Positions 33,887-42,525 of a stretch of 46,302 bases of DNA are shown one piece after another. The stretch spans positions 1-46,302 of the forward strand of contig JAQSWS010000031.1 of assembly GCA_029266495.1 (NCBI GenBank), in the 5' to 3' direction. The DNA is from Rariglobus sp. (GTDB lineage: Bacteria; Verrucomicrobiota; Verrucomicrobiia; Opitutales; Opitutaceae). Below the pieces are notes generated by a model that ran no database searches, was not told where the DNA came from, and was given only the letters and a program-made list of their open reading frames with translations. The translations under genes were made by a program, and so were the position numbers. Position 1 is the first letter of the stretch, and each line of letters begins with the position of its first letter.

Positions 33887-35560
33887 ATGCTCCGTTTTCG
33901 CCTCTCCCTCCTCCTGCTCGCCACGGCTCTCCCCGGCTTCGTATCGGCCCAAACGCCTCCCTCGCTGGTCGAAAACTCCGCGATGGAAACCGACGTCAAT
34001 GGCGATGGCTGGCCCGACGGCTGGGCCCGGCCCAGCTCCGGCGGCACCTGGGAGTCCGAGAACGGCAATCGCTACATCCGCCTCACCTCTCCGCACACCG
34101 GCGGCTCGGTCATGCTGCACAACGAAATCCGCCTTCCCGAAGGCGCCGCCTCCATCGAACTCCGCTGGCGCCAGCGCATCAGCAACCTCGTCACCGGTTC
34201 CCAGCCCGGTCTCGACGCACGCATCCCGATGGAGTTCCTCGACTCCTCCCAAGCCAGCCTCACCCCCGACCTGCGCTTCCCTTCCTACCGCCAGAACAGC
34301 GCCGGCTGGGAACCCAAGTTCGCCCGCCTCCCCGTCCCCGCAAACGCCCGCGCCTTCACGTTCACCCCCACGCTCCTCCGCGTGAAAAGCGGCGTCTACG
34401 ACCTCGATGACGTCGTGATCTCCGCCGCCTCCGCTCCAGCCGCGCCCGCCGCCGCCATTCCCCCTTCGTCCGCCCCGGCCTCCATGCCGCCGGAACCCGC
34501 CGCCGCCGCCCCGGAGCCCCCGCTCGCCCCCGGCGTCGGCGCCCCGCCGGAGCTCCGGGTCCAGGGAAACCGCCTCGTCACCGTCAAGGGCGGCAAAGAG
34601 GTCTGGCTCCAGGGCGTCAACGTCCCCTCCCTCGAATGGAGCGTCAAAGGCGAACGCATCCTCAAATCCGTCGGCATCGCCATCGACGAATGGAAGGCCA
34701 ACGTCATCCGGCTCCCCGTCAAAGCCGAGCACTGGTTCGGCAAGGGCACCAAGCACAACGTGCAGAACGACGGCGGCGCGGCCTACCGCGACCTCATCGA
34801 CCAGGCCGTCGCCCTTGCCGCCTCCAAAGGCGCCTACCTCGTGCTCGACCTCCACCACTACCGCGCGCCCCGGCCCGAATACCTCGAATTCTGGACCGAT
34901 GCCGCCACCCGTTACAAAAACCACCCCGCCGTCCTCTTCGATCTCCTCAACGAACCCCACGGCACCACGTGGGAAATCTGGCGCGACGGCGGCTTCCTCG
35001 AGGAAAAGAAAAAAGACGGCGACGAAGACACCTTCCTCACTCCCGAGGAAAAACTTCACAACAAGCGCGGCTACGTCTCCCCCGGCATGCAGAAGATGCT
35101 CGATACCGTCCGCGCCACCGGCGCGAAGAACATCGTGGTCATCGGCGGACTCGACTACGCCTACGATCTCTCCGGCATCGTCAACGGCTTCGCCCTCACC
35201 GACAAATCCGGCAACGGCATCATGTATGCCTCCCACGTCTACCCGTGGAAAAAAGGCTGGCAGAAGAAGCTCCTCGATGCCGCCGCCAGACACCCGATCC
35301 TCCTCGGCGAGGTCGGCGGTGACGCCAAGAAAATGGCCTTCATCCCGGCCAATCACCAGGAAAACGTCGAGACGTGGGTCCCCGCCATGCTCGGCCTCAT
35401 CCAAAAACACCGCCTCAACTGGACCGGCTGGTGTTTCCACCCCAGCGCGAGCCCCCGCATGTTGTCCGACCTCAACTACACCCCGACTCCCTTCTGGGGC
35501 CAGCCCGCCAAAGACGCCCTCTCCGGTAAAAAATTCCCCGAGCCCGCCAAACTCCGCTAA
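33887..35560 (+). CDS. GH5 family glycoside hydrolase with one accessory module
   Basis: A 557-residue secreted paralogue of the previous enzyme. Signal peptide about 1-24; one CBM-like module (27-185; N-S-A-M-E-T, W-P-D-G-W, G-L-D-A-R-I-P, G-V-Y-D-L-D-D-V); then a Pro/Ala linker of about 35 residues; GH5 domain from about 225. Catalytic residues are Glu356 in L-L-N-E-P-H-G and Glu475 in L-L-G-E-V-G. The conserved E-V-W-L-Q-G-V-N-V-P-S-L-E-W-S and K-N-H-P-A-V-L-F-D stretches show a recent duplication with the first gene. Starts 124 bases after it. Confidence 0.9.
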   Translation: MLRFRLSLLLLATALPGFVSAQTPPSLVENSAMETDVNGDGWPDGWARPSSGGTWESENGNRYIRLTSPHTGGSVMLHNEIRLPEGAASIELRWRQRISNLVTGSQPGLDARIPMEFLDSSQASLTPDLRFPSYRQNSAGWEPKFARLPVPANARAFTFTPTLLRVKSGVYDLDDVVISAASAPAAPAAAIPPSSAPASMPPEPAAAAPEPPLAPGVGAPPELRVQGNRLVTVKGGKEVWLQGVNVPSLEWSVKGERILKSVGIAIDEWKANVIRLPVKAEHWFGKGTKHNVQNDGGAAYRDLIDQAVALAASKGAYLVLDLHHYRAPRPEYLEFWTDAATRYKNHPAVLFDLLNEPHGTTWEIWRDGGFLEEKKKDGDEDTFLTPEEKLHNKRGYVSPGMQKMLDTVRATGAKNIVVIGGLDYAYDLSGIVNGFALTDKSGNGIMYASHVYPWKKGWQKKLLDAAARHPILLGEVGGDAKKMAFIPANHQENVETWVPAMLGLIQKHRLNWTGWCFHPSASPRMLSDLNYTPTPFWGQPAKDALSGKKFPEPAKLR

Positions 35561-35588
35561 CCGTCGGCTCCACCAATCCTCCACCGCC

Positions 35589-36764
35589 ATGAAACTCTCC
35601 CTCCGCCATTGGACATTGGTCATTGGTCATTGGTCATTTGCCCTCGGCCTTCTGGCCCAGGGCACCCCCGACCCCACCCGCACCGGCAGCCACGCCTACC
35701 CCGACGACCCGCCCGCGGAAACCCCCAACCCCTCCAAGTGGCCCGCCGAGCTCAAAGTCTCCGGCAACCGTCTCGTTGATCCGCAAGGCCGCGAAGTCTG
35801 GCTCCAGGGCGTGGCCATCCCCGGTCTCGAAATCCGCCCCGAAGGCCACGGTGCCGTCCGCTCCACCATCGAGGGCATCGACAACTGGAACGCCAACTGC
35901 GTCCGTCTCGCGGTGCGCGACGACTACTGGCGCGGCGAAGGCAAACCCGGCAAGGAAACCGCCGGCCAGTCCGACGGCGGCGCCGCCTACCGCGCCACCA
36001 TCGACGCCACCGTCAACGCCGCCGCCAACCGCGGCGCCTATCTCGTCATCGACCTGCACGTCTACCGCGCCATCCGCGACGAGCACCTCGCCTTCTGGAC
36101 CGACGTCGCCACCCAATACAAAAACCACCCCGCCGTCCTCTTCGACCTCATCAACGAGCCGCACGGCATCAGTTGGGAAGTCTGGCGCAACGGCGGTTTT
36201 GTCGCCGAGAAAAACAAAAAAGCCATCGACGAATCCGCCTTCCTCAGCGAAGCGGAAAAGAAAAAGAACGAAGGCTTCACGACTCCCGGCATGCAGAAAG
36301 CCGTCGAACACATCCGTGCCCTCGGCGCCCGCAACATCCTCATCGCCGGCGCACTCGACTGGGCCTACGACCTCTCCGGCATCGTGGACGGTTTCGAACT
36401 CAAGGACACCGCCGAAGGCAACGGCATCATGTATTCGTCCCACATTTATCCGTGGAAGAGCGACTGGGCCGGCAAGGTCCTGCGAGCCGCCGAGAAACAC
36501 CCGATCTTCCTCGGCGAAGTCGGCGTGGACGTGAAGAAAATGGAATTCCTCCCGCTCGACCGGCAGGAAGACCCGTCCACCTGGGCGCCCGACATGCTCG
36601 GCCTCATTCAGAAATACCGGCTCAACTGGACCGGCTGGTCCTTCCACACCTGGGCCACCCCCGTGATGCTCGCCGACTGGAATTACAAGCCCACGCCCTT
36701 CTGGGGCCAGCCCGCCAAGGACGCCCTCTCCGGAAAGCAGTTCGAACTCAAAAAACTCCGGTAG
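35589..36764 (+). CDS. GH5 family glycoside hydrolase without accessory module
   Basis: The third paralogue, 391 residues, 29 bases after the second. The frame is open much further upstream, but the ATG at 35589 is right because it follows the previous stop and opens a signal peptide (M-K-L-S-L-R-H, core W-T-L-V-I-G-H-W-S-F-A-L-G-L-L, cut after A-Q). This hydrophobic core is encoded by an intergenic-type CATTGGTCATTGG repeat. No CBM-like module; the GH5 domain starts at about residue 55. Catalytic Glu190 (L-I-N-E-P-H-G) and Glu310 (F-L-G-E-V-G). The catalytic region is less like the other two than they are to each other. Confidence 0.9.
   Translation: MKLSLRHWTLVIGHWSFALGLLAQGTPDPTRTGSHAYPDDPPAETPNPSKWPAELKVSGNRLVDPQGREVWLQGVAIPGLEIRPEGHGAVRSTIEGIDNWNANCVRLAVRDDYWRGEGKPGKETAGQSDGGAAYRATIDATVNAAANRGAYLVIDLHVYRAIRDEHLAFWTDVATQYKNHPAVLFDLINEPHGISWEVWRNGGFVAEKNKKAIDESAFLSEAEKKKNEGFTTPGMQKAVEHIRALGARNILIAGALDWAYDLSGIVDGFELKDTAEGNGIMYSSHIYPWKSDWAGKVLRAAEKHPIFLGEVGVDVKKMEFLPLDRQEDPSTWAPDMLGLIQKYRLNWTGWSFHTWATPVMLADWNYKPTPFWGQPAKDALSGKQFELKKLR
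35607..35638 (+). repeat. CATTGGTCATTGG repeat inside a signal peptide
   Basis: Consecutive units CATTGGACATTGG and TCATTGGTCATTGGTCATT. The same unit occurs at 44525 before coaX and, as GTCATTC, at 9185. Here it is translated as H-W-T-L-V-I-G-H-W-S-F. Confidence 0.85.
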
Positions 36765-36786
36765 GGCGGGGACTCCGCTCCCCGCC
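36765..36786 (+). terminator. GC-rich hairpin after third GH5
   Basis: GGCGGGGA-ctccgc-TCCCCGCC, an exact 8-bp stem directly after the stop codon. No T-run follows, so its efficiency as a terminator is doubtful; it resembles 33766-33793. Confidence 0.5.
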
Positions 36787-36834
36787 TCCGTCCTCCGTCT
36801 CCGTCTTCCCGTTTCCGTCTTCCGTCCTCCGTCC
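36787..36834 (+). repeat. CCGTCTTCCGTC low-complexity tract
   Basis: Degenerate tandem copies of TCCGTC and CCGTCTTC fill the 48 bases up to the GH125 start; no ribosome binding site is apparent in it. Confidence 0.6.
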
Positions 36835-38187
36835 ATGTCCTCCTTCGTCTCCCAACGCCCGCCCGCCAAAGATCGCCGCTTCTCGAGCGCCGCCGTCGAA
36901 TCCTTGATCGGCTCCGTTTCCGCCCGCATCGCCGACCCCGAGCTGGCCTGGCTCTTCGCCAATTGCCTGCCCAACACCCTCGACACCACGGTCGACCACC
37001 GCATCGGGGCGGACGGACGCCCCGACACCTACGTCATCACCGGCGACATCGACGCCATGTGGCTGCGCGATTCCGCCGCCCAGGTCTGGCCCTGCCTTCC
37101 CCTCGCCCGCACCGATGAAGCCCTCCGTCGCATGCTCGCCGGCGTCGTCAACCGGCAGGCCCGGTGCATCCTCCTCGATCCCTACGCCAACGCCTTCTAC
37201 CGCGACCCCGTCCTCGGCTACTGGCAGTCCGACCTCACCGAGATGCGCCCCGGCGTCCACGAGCGCAAATGGGAGATCGACTCCCTCGCCTACTTCCTCC
37301 GGCTCTCGCACGCCTACTGGACCGCCACCGGCGACACCTCGCCCTTCGACGCGACCTGGCAGGCCGCCGTCCGCGCCGTCTTCGCCACCATCCGCACCGA
37401 GCAAACCGTCGGCGCCGATCCCTCCCGCTCCCCCTATACGTTTGAACGCGCCGCCGGCCAGCACCTCCCCAGCCATGCCTGCCGGGTAAAAAGCCCCGAC
37501 TGCGGTCTCGTCCGCTGCAGCTTCCGCCCGTCCGACGACATGGTAAAACTCCCCTTCCTCGTCCCGGCCAACGCCATGCTCGCCGTCGCCCTCCGCGACG
37601 CCTCCACCCTGCTCGCCGCCCTCCATCTCGACGACCTCGCCGCCGCGGCCCACACCCAGTCCGAAACCATCACCCACGCCCTCGAAACCCACGCCGTCGT
37701 CAGTCACCCGGTGCATGGCGAAATCTGGGCGTATGAGGTCGATGGATACGGTGACGCCCTCCTCATGGACGACGCCAACGCCCCCTCGCTCCTTTCGCTG
37801 CCCTACCTTGGCTTCTGCCCGCCCGACGATCCCCGCTACCGGCGCACCCGCGCCTTCGTCCTGAGCTCCGACAACCCTCACCACGTCACCGGCCGTGCCG
37901 CCACCGGCGTCGGCAGCCCGCACACCGGCCCCGGGACCATCTGGCCGATGGCGCTCACCCTCCAGGCCCTCACCTCCACCGACGACACCGAGATCCTCCG
38001 TTGCCTGGCGCAACTGAAGTCCACCCACGCCGGCACCGGCTTCATGCACGAGTCGTTCGACGCCGGCAACCCCGCCAGCTTCACCCGCCCCTGGTTCGCC
38101 TGGGCCAACACCTTGTTCGGAGAGCTCATCGTCACCCTCCATCAACAGCGCCCCCACCTCCTTCACGCTCTTTCCCCTTCCGCCTAA
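36835..38187 (+). CDS. GH125 exo-alpha-1,6-mannosidase
   Basis: A 450-residue metal-independent alpha-mannosidase (formerly DUF1237). The family landmarks are L-P-N-T-L-D-T-T-V near residue 46, G-D-I-D-A-M-W-L-R-D-S-A-A-Q (70-83), H-E-R-K-W-E-I-D-S-L, M-D-D-A-N-A-P-S-L-L-S-L-P-Y and G-T-I-W-P-M-A-L. There is no signal peptide, so it trims imported oligosaccharides in the cytoplasm. With the GH38 enzyme it points to an alpha-mannose-containing substrate. Usual length for the family. Confidence 0.93.
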   Translation: MSSFVSQRPPAKDRRFSSAAVESLIGSVSARIADPELAWLFANCLPNTLDTTVDHRIGADGRPDTYVITGDIDAMWLRDSAAQVWPCLPLARTDEALRRMLAGVVNRQARCILLDPYANAFYRDPVLGYWQSDLTEMRPGVHERKWEIDSLAYFLRLSHAYWTATGDTSPFDATWQAAVRAVFATIRTEQTVGADPSRSPYTFERAAGQHLPSHACRVKSPDCGLVRCSFRPSDDMVKLPFLVPANAMLAVALRDASTLLAALHLDDLAAAAHTQSETITHALETHAVVSHPVHGEIWAYEVDGYGDALLMDDANAPSLLSLPYLGFCPPDDPRYRRTRAFVLSSDNPHHVTGRAATGVGSPHTGPGTIWPMALTLQALTSTDDTEILRCLAQLKSTHAGTGFMHESFDAGNPASFTRPWFAWANTLFGELIVTLHQQRPHLLHALSPSA

Positions 38188-38208
38188 TCTCTCTCATTCC
38201 GCCTCCTT

Positions 38209-38324
38209 CCTCTGTGGCGCTCCGTGCCTCCTCCCGTGCTCTCTGTGACAAAAACCCCGACTCCGATTCGTCCGGGCGCCTCCGTCCTCTTCGCGCCCCT
38301 TCGCAACCTTCGCGGTTAAAAAAA
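38209..38324 (+). repeat. CTCTGTG/CCTTCGCGGTT intergenic repeat
   Basis: Starts CCTCTGTGGCGCTCCGTGCC, has another CTCTGTGA (38241-38248), then a second element CTCTTCGCGCCCCTTCGCAA with CCTTCGCGGTTAA. The first half is a relative of the inverted repeat at 4350-4457. It fills the gap between the GH125 gene and the broken esterase gene. Confidence 0.7.
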
Positions 38325-38336
38325 TCCGTCTCCCCC

Positions 38337-39778
38337 GTGATCAACTCCCTCTTCAGCCGTCCCCGACTTCTCTGCTTCGCCTCTGTAGTTGTTTTTCCGT
38401 TACAGGCGTCCGCTGCCGTCACCCTCGCTGGAAGGTGACGTTCAACCCTTTGATCGCCTCGGACTCCCCTCGCGACCTCGTGGTCAAAGGCGTCAACACC
38501 CTCACCGTCCGCGACGTCGTCGTCGGCGAGGTCTGGCTCGCCTCCGGCCAGTCCAACATGGAATGGATCCTCTCCTACGTCGCCTCCAAACCCGAGATCG
38601 CCTCCACCAGCTTCCCCCTCATCCGCCAGTTCAAAACCGCCAAAACCCCCGCCAACGACCCGGCTTTCACCGTCGAAGGCGCCTGGGCTCCCGCGCTCCC
38701 CGCCACCGCCGGCCAGTTCAGCGCCGTCGCCTACTACTTCGCTCTCGACCTTCATCGCCGGCTGAAGGTCCCCGTCGGCATTCTCAACAGCTCCTGGGGC
38801 GGCTCCGGCATCGATCCGTGGATCGCAACCGACGCCTGCCGCACGACGCCCGAACTCGCCCGTGCCTTTGCCAATCACGAAAAATTCCCCCGCCCCACCG
38901 CCGGGGAAAAAGCCGCCTACGAAGCCCTCCTCCAAACGTGGGAAAAAGCCCGCGACGCCGCCAAGGCCGCCAGACAGCCCTTCAACGAACCCGCCCCCAA
39001 GGCCCCCCGCGGCACCGCCAGCTACCGCACGATCACCGCGCTCAACAACGGCATGATCGCCCCGCTCGCCCCCTACGCCCTCCGTGGCGCGATCTGGTAT
39101 CAGGGCGAATCCAACACCTCTCAGGCCTCCGGCTACGCCCTCCGCCTCACCGCCCTCGTCAACGGCTTTCGCGCCCAGTTCGACCAACCCCACCTGCCCG
39201 TTTACTGGGTCCAGCTCCCCAACTTCGACCACGGTAACCGAAATTCGGATACGTGGCACTGGGCCGAGCTCCGTGAAGCCCAGACCAAGGCCCTCGCCAC
39301 GCCCCACACCGGCCAGGCTGTCACCATCGACGTCGGCGAGCCCAAGGGCCTCCACCCCAAAAACAAAAAACCGGTCGGCGAACGCCTCGCCCTCCTCGCC
39401 CTCGCCCGCACCTACGCGATGAAGGGCGTGATCGACTCCGGCCCCGTGTTCAAGTCCGCGACCCGCGAGGGCAGCGCCTACCGCGTCGCCTACGAACCCT
39501 CGCCGTCGTCCCTTCAAGCCGCCCCGGCCGGTCTCAGCGGTTTCGAACTCGCCGGCGCCGACCAGGTGTTCCATCCCGCCACTGCGCGCATCGACGGAGC
39601 CACCGTCGTGGTCACCAGCCCCGCCGTCACCTCCCCCGTCGCCGTGCGTTACGCCTATCGCAACGCCCCCGTCGCCGGCCTGTTTAACGCCGCCGGCCTT
39701 CCCGCCGCCCCGTTCCGCACCGACACCTGGCCGGCGCCCGCACCCGCCAAGGTTTCCCCGCCGCTCCCCGAGGCATGA
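38337..39778 (+). pseudogene. Sialate O-acetylesterase, internally deleted and frameshifted
   Basis: A GTG at 38337 opens a 33-residue frame with a signal peptide (L-L-C-F-A-S-V-V-V-F-P-L-Q-A-S-A-A-V-T-L-A), stopped by TGA at 38436. The second frame takes over at once (W-K-V-T-F-N-P-L) and runs 447 residues to 39778 with an intact SGNH core: W-L-A-S-G-Q-S-N-M-E-W (nucleophile Ser), I-W-Y-Q-G-E-S-N and G-x-x-K-G-L-H-P-K-N-K. Family members have about 70 residues of N-terminal beta domain (starting V-F-x-D-x-M-V-L-Q) between the two parts, missing here. The second frame has no ATG near its start, only GTG at 38435 without a spaced ribosome site. Deletion plus frameshift is inferred; a sequencing error cannot explain the missing residues. 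Confidence 0.75.
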
Positions 39779-40938
39779 GCCGTTCCGTTCGCATGCACTC
39801 GCCCGAATCCTCCCGTCTCTTCACCCGCTGGACCCATCCCGCCACCGGTGTTGAAAGCCTGGTCCTCACCGAACGCGCCGCGCCCGTGCAGCAATCGTTC
39901 TACTACACGCACCCGAGCTTCTCCGACGACGGTCGTTTTCTCTGGCTCGGCTGCGGCTTTCCGCCCCCGGGAGGTCGCCACGCCCAGCAGGTCCTCGGCG
40001 TCGTCGATTTTGAAACCAACGAACTTCGTGTGTATCCGGAAACCCAGCACGCGCTCTCCCGCCCGTGGATCGATCACGCCACCGGCGAGGCCTGCTGGGG
40101 CAACCACCTCGATTTCTGGAAACGCGGCCCCCTCGCCTCCGACCGCGCCGTCCGCATCGGCTCCTTCCCCGCCTCGCTCGCCAAAGGCCTTCGCCCCCTC
40201 TGCCTCTCCACCCACCCCACTTTCTCCGCCGGTGGAAAATCCTTCAACATCGACACCCGCTTCCTGAAGCCCGACGGCACCCCCGTTTCCCACATCGGCG
40301 ACATGCCGCTCGACGGCTCGCCGTTCCGTCTATGGCAAACCATCGAGGATCGTTTCCACGACCACGGCCTCTTCAGCCCTGTCGATCCCGACCTCCAGAT
40401 GTTCGCCCACGAGTTCTGGCAGGACGGCGAACGCACCGGGAAATCCTTCGATCACTCCCTCCCCTACCACCGCATCTGGCTCATCCGCCGGGGTGAACAA
40501 GCCGCTCCCCTCCTCAAGGCGCCCGTCTCCCACATCGGCCACGAATGGTGGGACGCCGGCGGACGTCACATCTGGTATCTCCACTACGGCGTCGGTGTGA
40601 AAAAAGTGAACCTCGCCACGCGCGAGGAAACCCTCGTCTGGCCCGGGGCGTTGTCCCACGCGCACGCCTCGCGCGACGGCCGCTATCTGGTCGCCGACCG
40701 CATGGACGACCCCGGCAATCCCGACTGCCACGTCATCTTCCGCGATACCGTCACCGGCAAACAGGTCGAGATCGTCAACCGCGGCCCGCTCGCGCCCCAC
40801 CTCACCCAATGCGTCCACCTCCACCCGCATCCTCAATTCTGCCTCCACGACCGCTACATCTGCTACACCACGACGGTGCATGACCGCGTCGATGTCGCCC
40901 TCGTCCCGACCCAGAGCCTCATCCAGCGCACCGCCTGA
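39775..40938 (+). CDS. Beta-propeller protein, oligogalacturonate lyase (PL22)-like
   Basis: A 387-residue cytoplasmic protein (no signal peptide), starting in a four-base overlap with the esterase stop. Repeated S-x-D-G-R-F/Y-L motifs (T-H-P-S-F-S-D-D-G-R-F-L-W; S-H-A-H-A-S-R-D-G-R-Y-L) form a propeller. H-I-G-H-E-W-W and Q-C-V-H-L-H-P-H-P-Q-F match the places where PL22 oligogalacturonate lyases bind manganese through His and Gln. It may cleave short uronate oligosaccharides; a non-enzymatic propeller is the alternative. The family link rests on these motifs alone. Confidence 0.6.
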   Translation: MSRSVRMHSPESSRLFTRWTHPATGVESLVLTERAAPVQQSFYYTHPSFSDDGRFLWLGCGFPPPGGRHAQQVLGVVDFETNELRVYPETQHALSRPWIDHATGEACWGNHLDFWKRGPLASDRAVRIGSFPASLAKGLRPLCLSTHPTFSAGGKSFNIDTRFLKPDGTPVSHIGDMPLDGSPFRLWQTIEDRFHDHGLFSPVDPDLQMFAHEFWQDGERTGKSFDHSLPYHRIWLIRRGEQAAPLLKAPVSHIGHEWWDAGGRHIWYLHYGVGVKKVNLATREETLVWPGALSHAHASRDGRYLVADRMDDPGNPDCHVIFRDTVTGKQVEIVNRGPLAPHLTQCVHLHPHPQFCLHDRYICYTTTVHDRVDVALVPTQSLIQRTA

Positions 40939-40951
40939 CCCGCTTTAACCA

Positions 40952-42415
40952 ATGACCTCCCCCCGCCCTAATTTATACCGCCGCCTGACCGCAAGCGTTC
41001 CCCTGCTGGTGACGGTGATCATCCACGTCGTGCTGGTGGCGATCGCAGGTTATTTCGTGACCGAGCAAGTCCTCGGAAAAAAGAAAACCTTCTCGGCCGC
41101 GGCTGCGGCCGACCCGTCCGTCGCCCAAAAACAGGTTGAACACCGCCTGCAGGTCGCCCGCAAAGGCGGCGGCTCCGCCAGTTCGTCGCCGGTCTCGGCC
41201 TCGCGTATCTTCTCGACCGCCGAAAACGCCCTCCAAATGCCCGCCATGCCCGACCTCCCCTCCGTCGGCGCCAGTTCGCTGAGCGGCATGGGCTTCGGCA
41301 AAGGCATGGGCGCGGCCGGCACCGGCACGGGCTACAGCACCGGCCTGGGCTCCACCGGCGGCCTCGGCCGCGGCTTCATGAGCATGAGCTTTCTCGGCGT
41401 CACCAACCAGCGCTCCAGCAAGGTCGTCTTCGCCGTCGACATCAGCCCCTCGCTCATGGACATCCGCAAGGGCGGCTTCCGCGCGTTCGAGATTCTCCGG
41501 CACGAGATCTCACGCCTCGTCAGCACCCTGCCCCCGGCCCACTCGTTCAACGTCGTGCTCTTTGACGGTGGCAATATCCGGCTCTTCGCCAGCGAACTTA
41601 AACCTGCGAACGTCGCGAACAAGACCGAGTTCTTCGACTGGATCAAACCCATCAACGCCAGCCTCTCCTCCCTCGGCGGCAGTTCCATTCCCTCCTCCTC
41701 CCCCCGCTGGACTTTCAAACGTGACGAAGCCCTCAAGCTTGATCCCGAATTCGGCCCGTCCTCCTGGGTTCACGCGATCCACGCCGCCCTGGAGCAAAAG
41801 CCCGACACGATTTTCCTGATCACCGGTTCGGGCGGCGCCGGACAGACCCGCTACAGCCAGGAAACCATCGACCGGCGCAAACGCGCCCGCGCGGAACAAC
41901 TCGCCGAGCTGAAAGCCCAGGGCGTGGACTTTGCCGCCATCAACACGGCCCGCAGCAAGGCCTTTTCCAAACTCCGTGCCGAGTTCGACGAAATCAACCG
42001 CCAGCTCGTCGCCAAAAAGAAGGATCCGTTCGTCATCACCCACACCCAGCGCATCCTCGACGCCGACATGCAGGCCGCCATCCGCAAGGCCGGCTTCACC
42101 CCGCCCAAACTCGACTACACCGGCTGGACCAACAAAAAGGGGGAACCCATCTGGGACGACTTCAGCGGCAACGTCGGCACCAGCCACAACGCCGAATTCA
42201 CCGATGTGATCAGTCACGTCTCAAAACTCCAATACGGCCTCCTCTCCGAACGCGCCGCGCTCAACATCTTCCTCTTCGTCGGCCCCGACGAAAAACCCGA
42301 GGCCACCCAGAAAAACCTCTCCGCCCTCACCGGCCGCAACGGCGGCAAATTCACCCTCCTCACCACCAAGCGCCTCGAGGAACTCTCCAAGCGCGCGGAA
42401 AACGAGGCCCCGTAA
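40952..42415 (+). CDS. Membrane-anchored von Willebrand factor A domain protein
   Basis: A 487-residue protein. One N-terminal membrane helix (V-P-L-L-V-T-V-I-I-H-V-V-L-V-A-I-A-G-Y, about 16-35) is followed by a Ser-rich stretch and a Gly-rich spacer (105-145). The vWA domain starts at about 155 with MIDAS motif D-I-S-P-S (Asp163, Ser165, Ser167). A charged insertion of about 110 residues (from about 305) interrupts it before the last strands (L-N-I-F-L-F-V-G-P). No partner gene of the usual ATPase or ExbD kinds is nearby. Function unknown; a metal-dependent protein-binding role at the periplasmic face is typical for the fold. Confidence 0.8.
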   Translation: MTSPRPNLYRRLTASVPLLVTVIIHVVLVAIAGYFVTEQVLGKKKTFSAAAAADPSVAQKQVEHRLQVARKGGGSASSSPVSASRIFSTAENALQMPAMPDLPSVGASSLSGMGFGKGMGAAGTGTGYSTGLGSTGGLGRGFMSMSFLGVTNQRSSKVVFAVDISPSLMDIRKGGFRAFEILRHEISRLVSTLPPAHSFNVVLFDGGNIRLFASELKPANVANKTEFFDWIKPINASLSSLGGSSIPSSSPRWTFKRDEALKLDPEFGPSSWVHAIHAALEQKPDTIFLITGSGGAGQTRYSQETIDRRKRARAEQLAELKAQGVDFAAINTARSKAFSKLRAEFDEINRQLVAKKKDPFVITHTQRILDADMQAAIRKAGFTPPKLDYTGWTNKKGEPIWDDFSGNVGTSHNAEFTDVISHVSKLQYGLLSERAALNIFLFVGPDEKPEATQKNLSALTGRNGGKFTLLTTKRLEELSKRAENEAP

Positions 42416-42525
42416 GGTTCCGCTGCAGGCGCACGGTGGTCTCCGATGCGGGCGCCGGTCCGGGCCCGCGCGAAACCGCACTTGGACATTGAACGTTCCC
42501 CGCCAAGCAGGGAAAGTCGGCCGTC

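Noticed and set aside
34815-35588. Upstream extension of the third GH5 gene
   Set aside because: The open frame overlaps the second GH5 gene in another phase and is Pro/Ser/Thr-rich shadow sequence; the signal peptide starts at 35589.
33176-35623. 815-codon minus-strand frame across the GH5 genes, and similar ones at 31421-33169 and 35634-37028
   Set aside because: They mirror confirmed GH5 genes and their translations are Gly/Glu/Val-rich low-complexity sequence.
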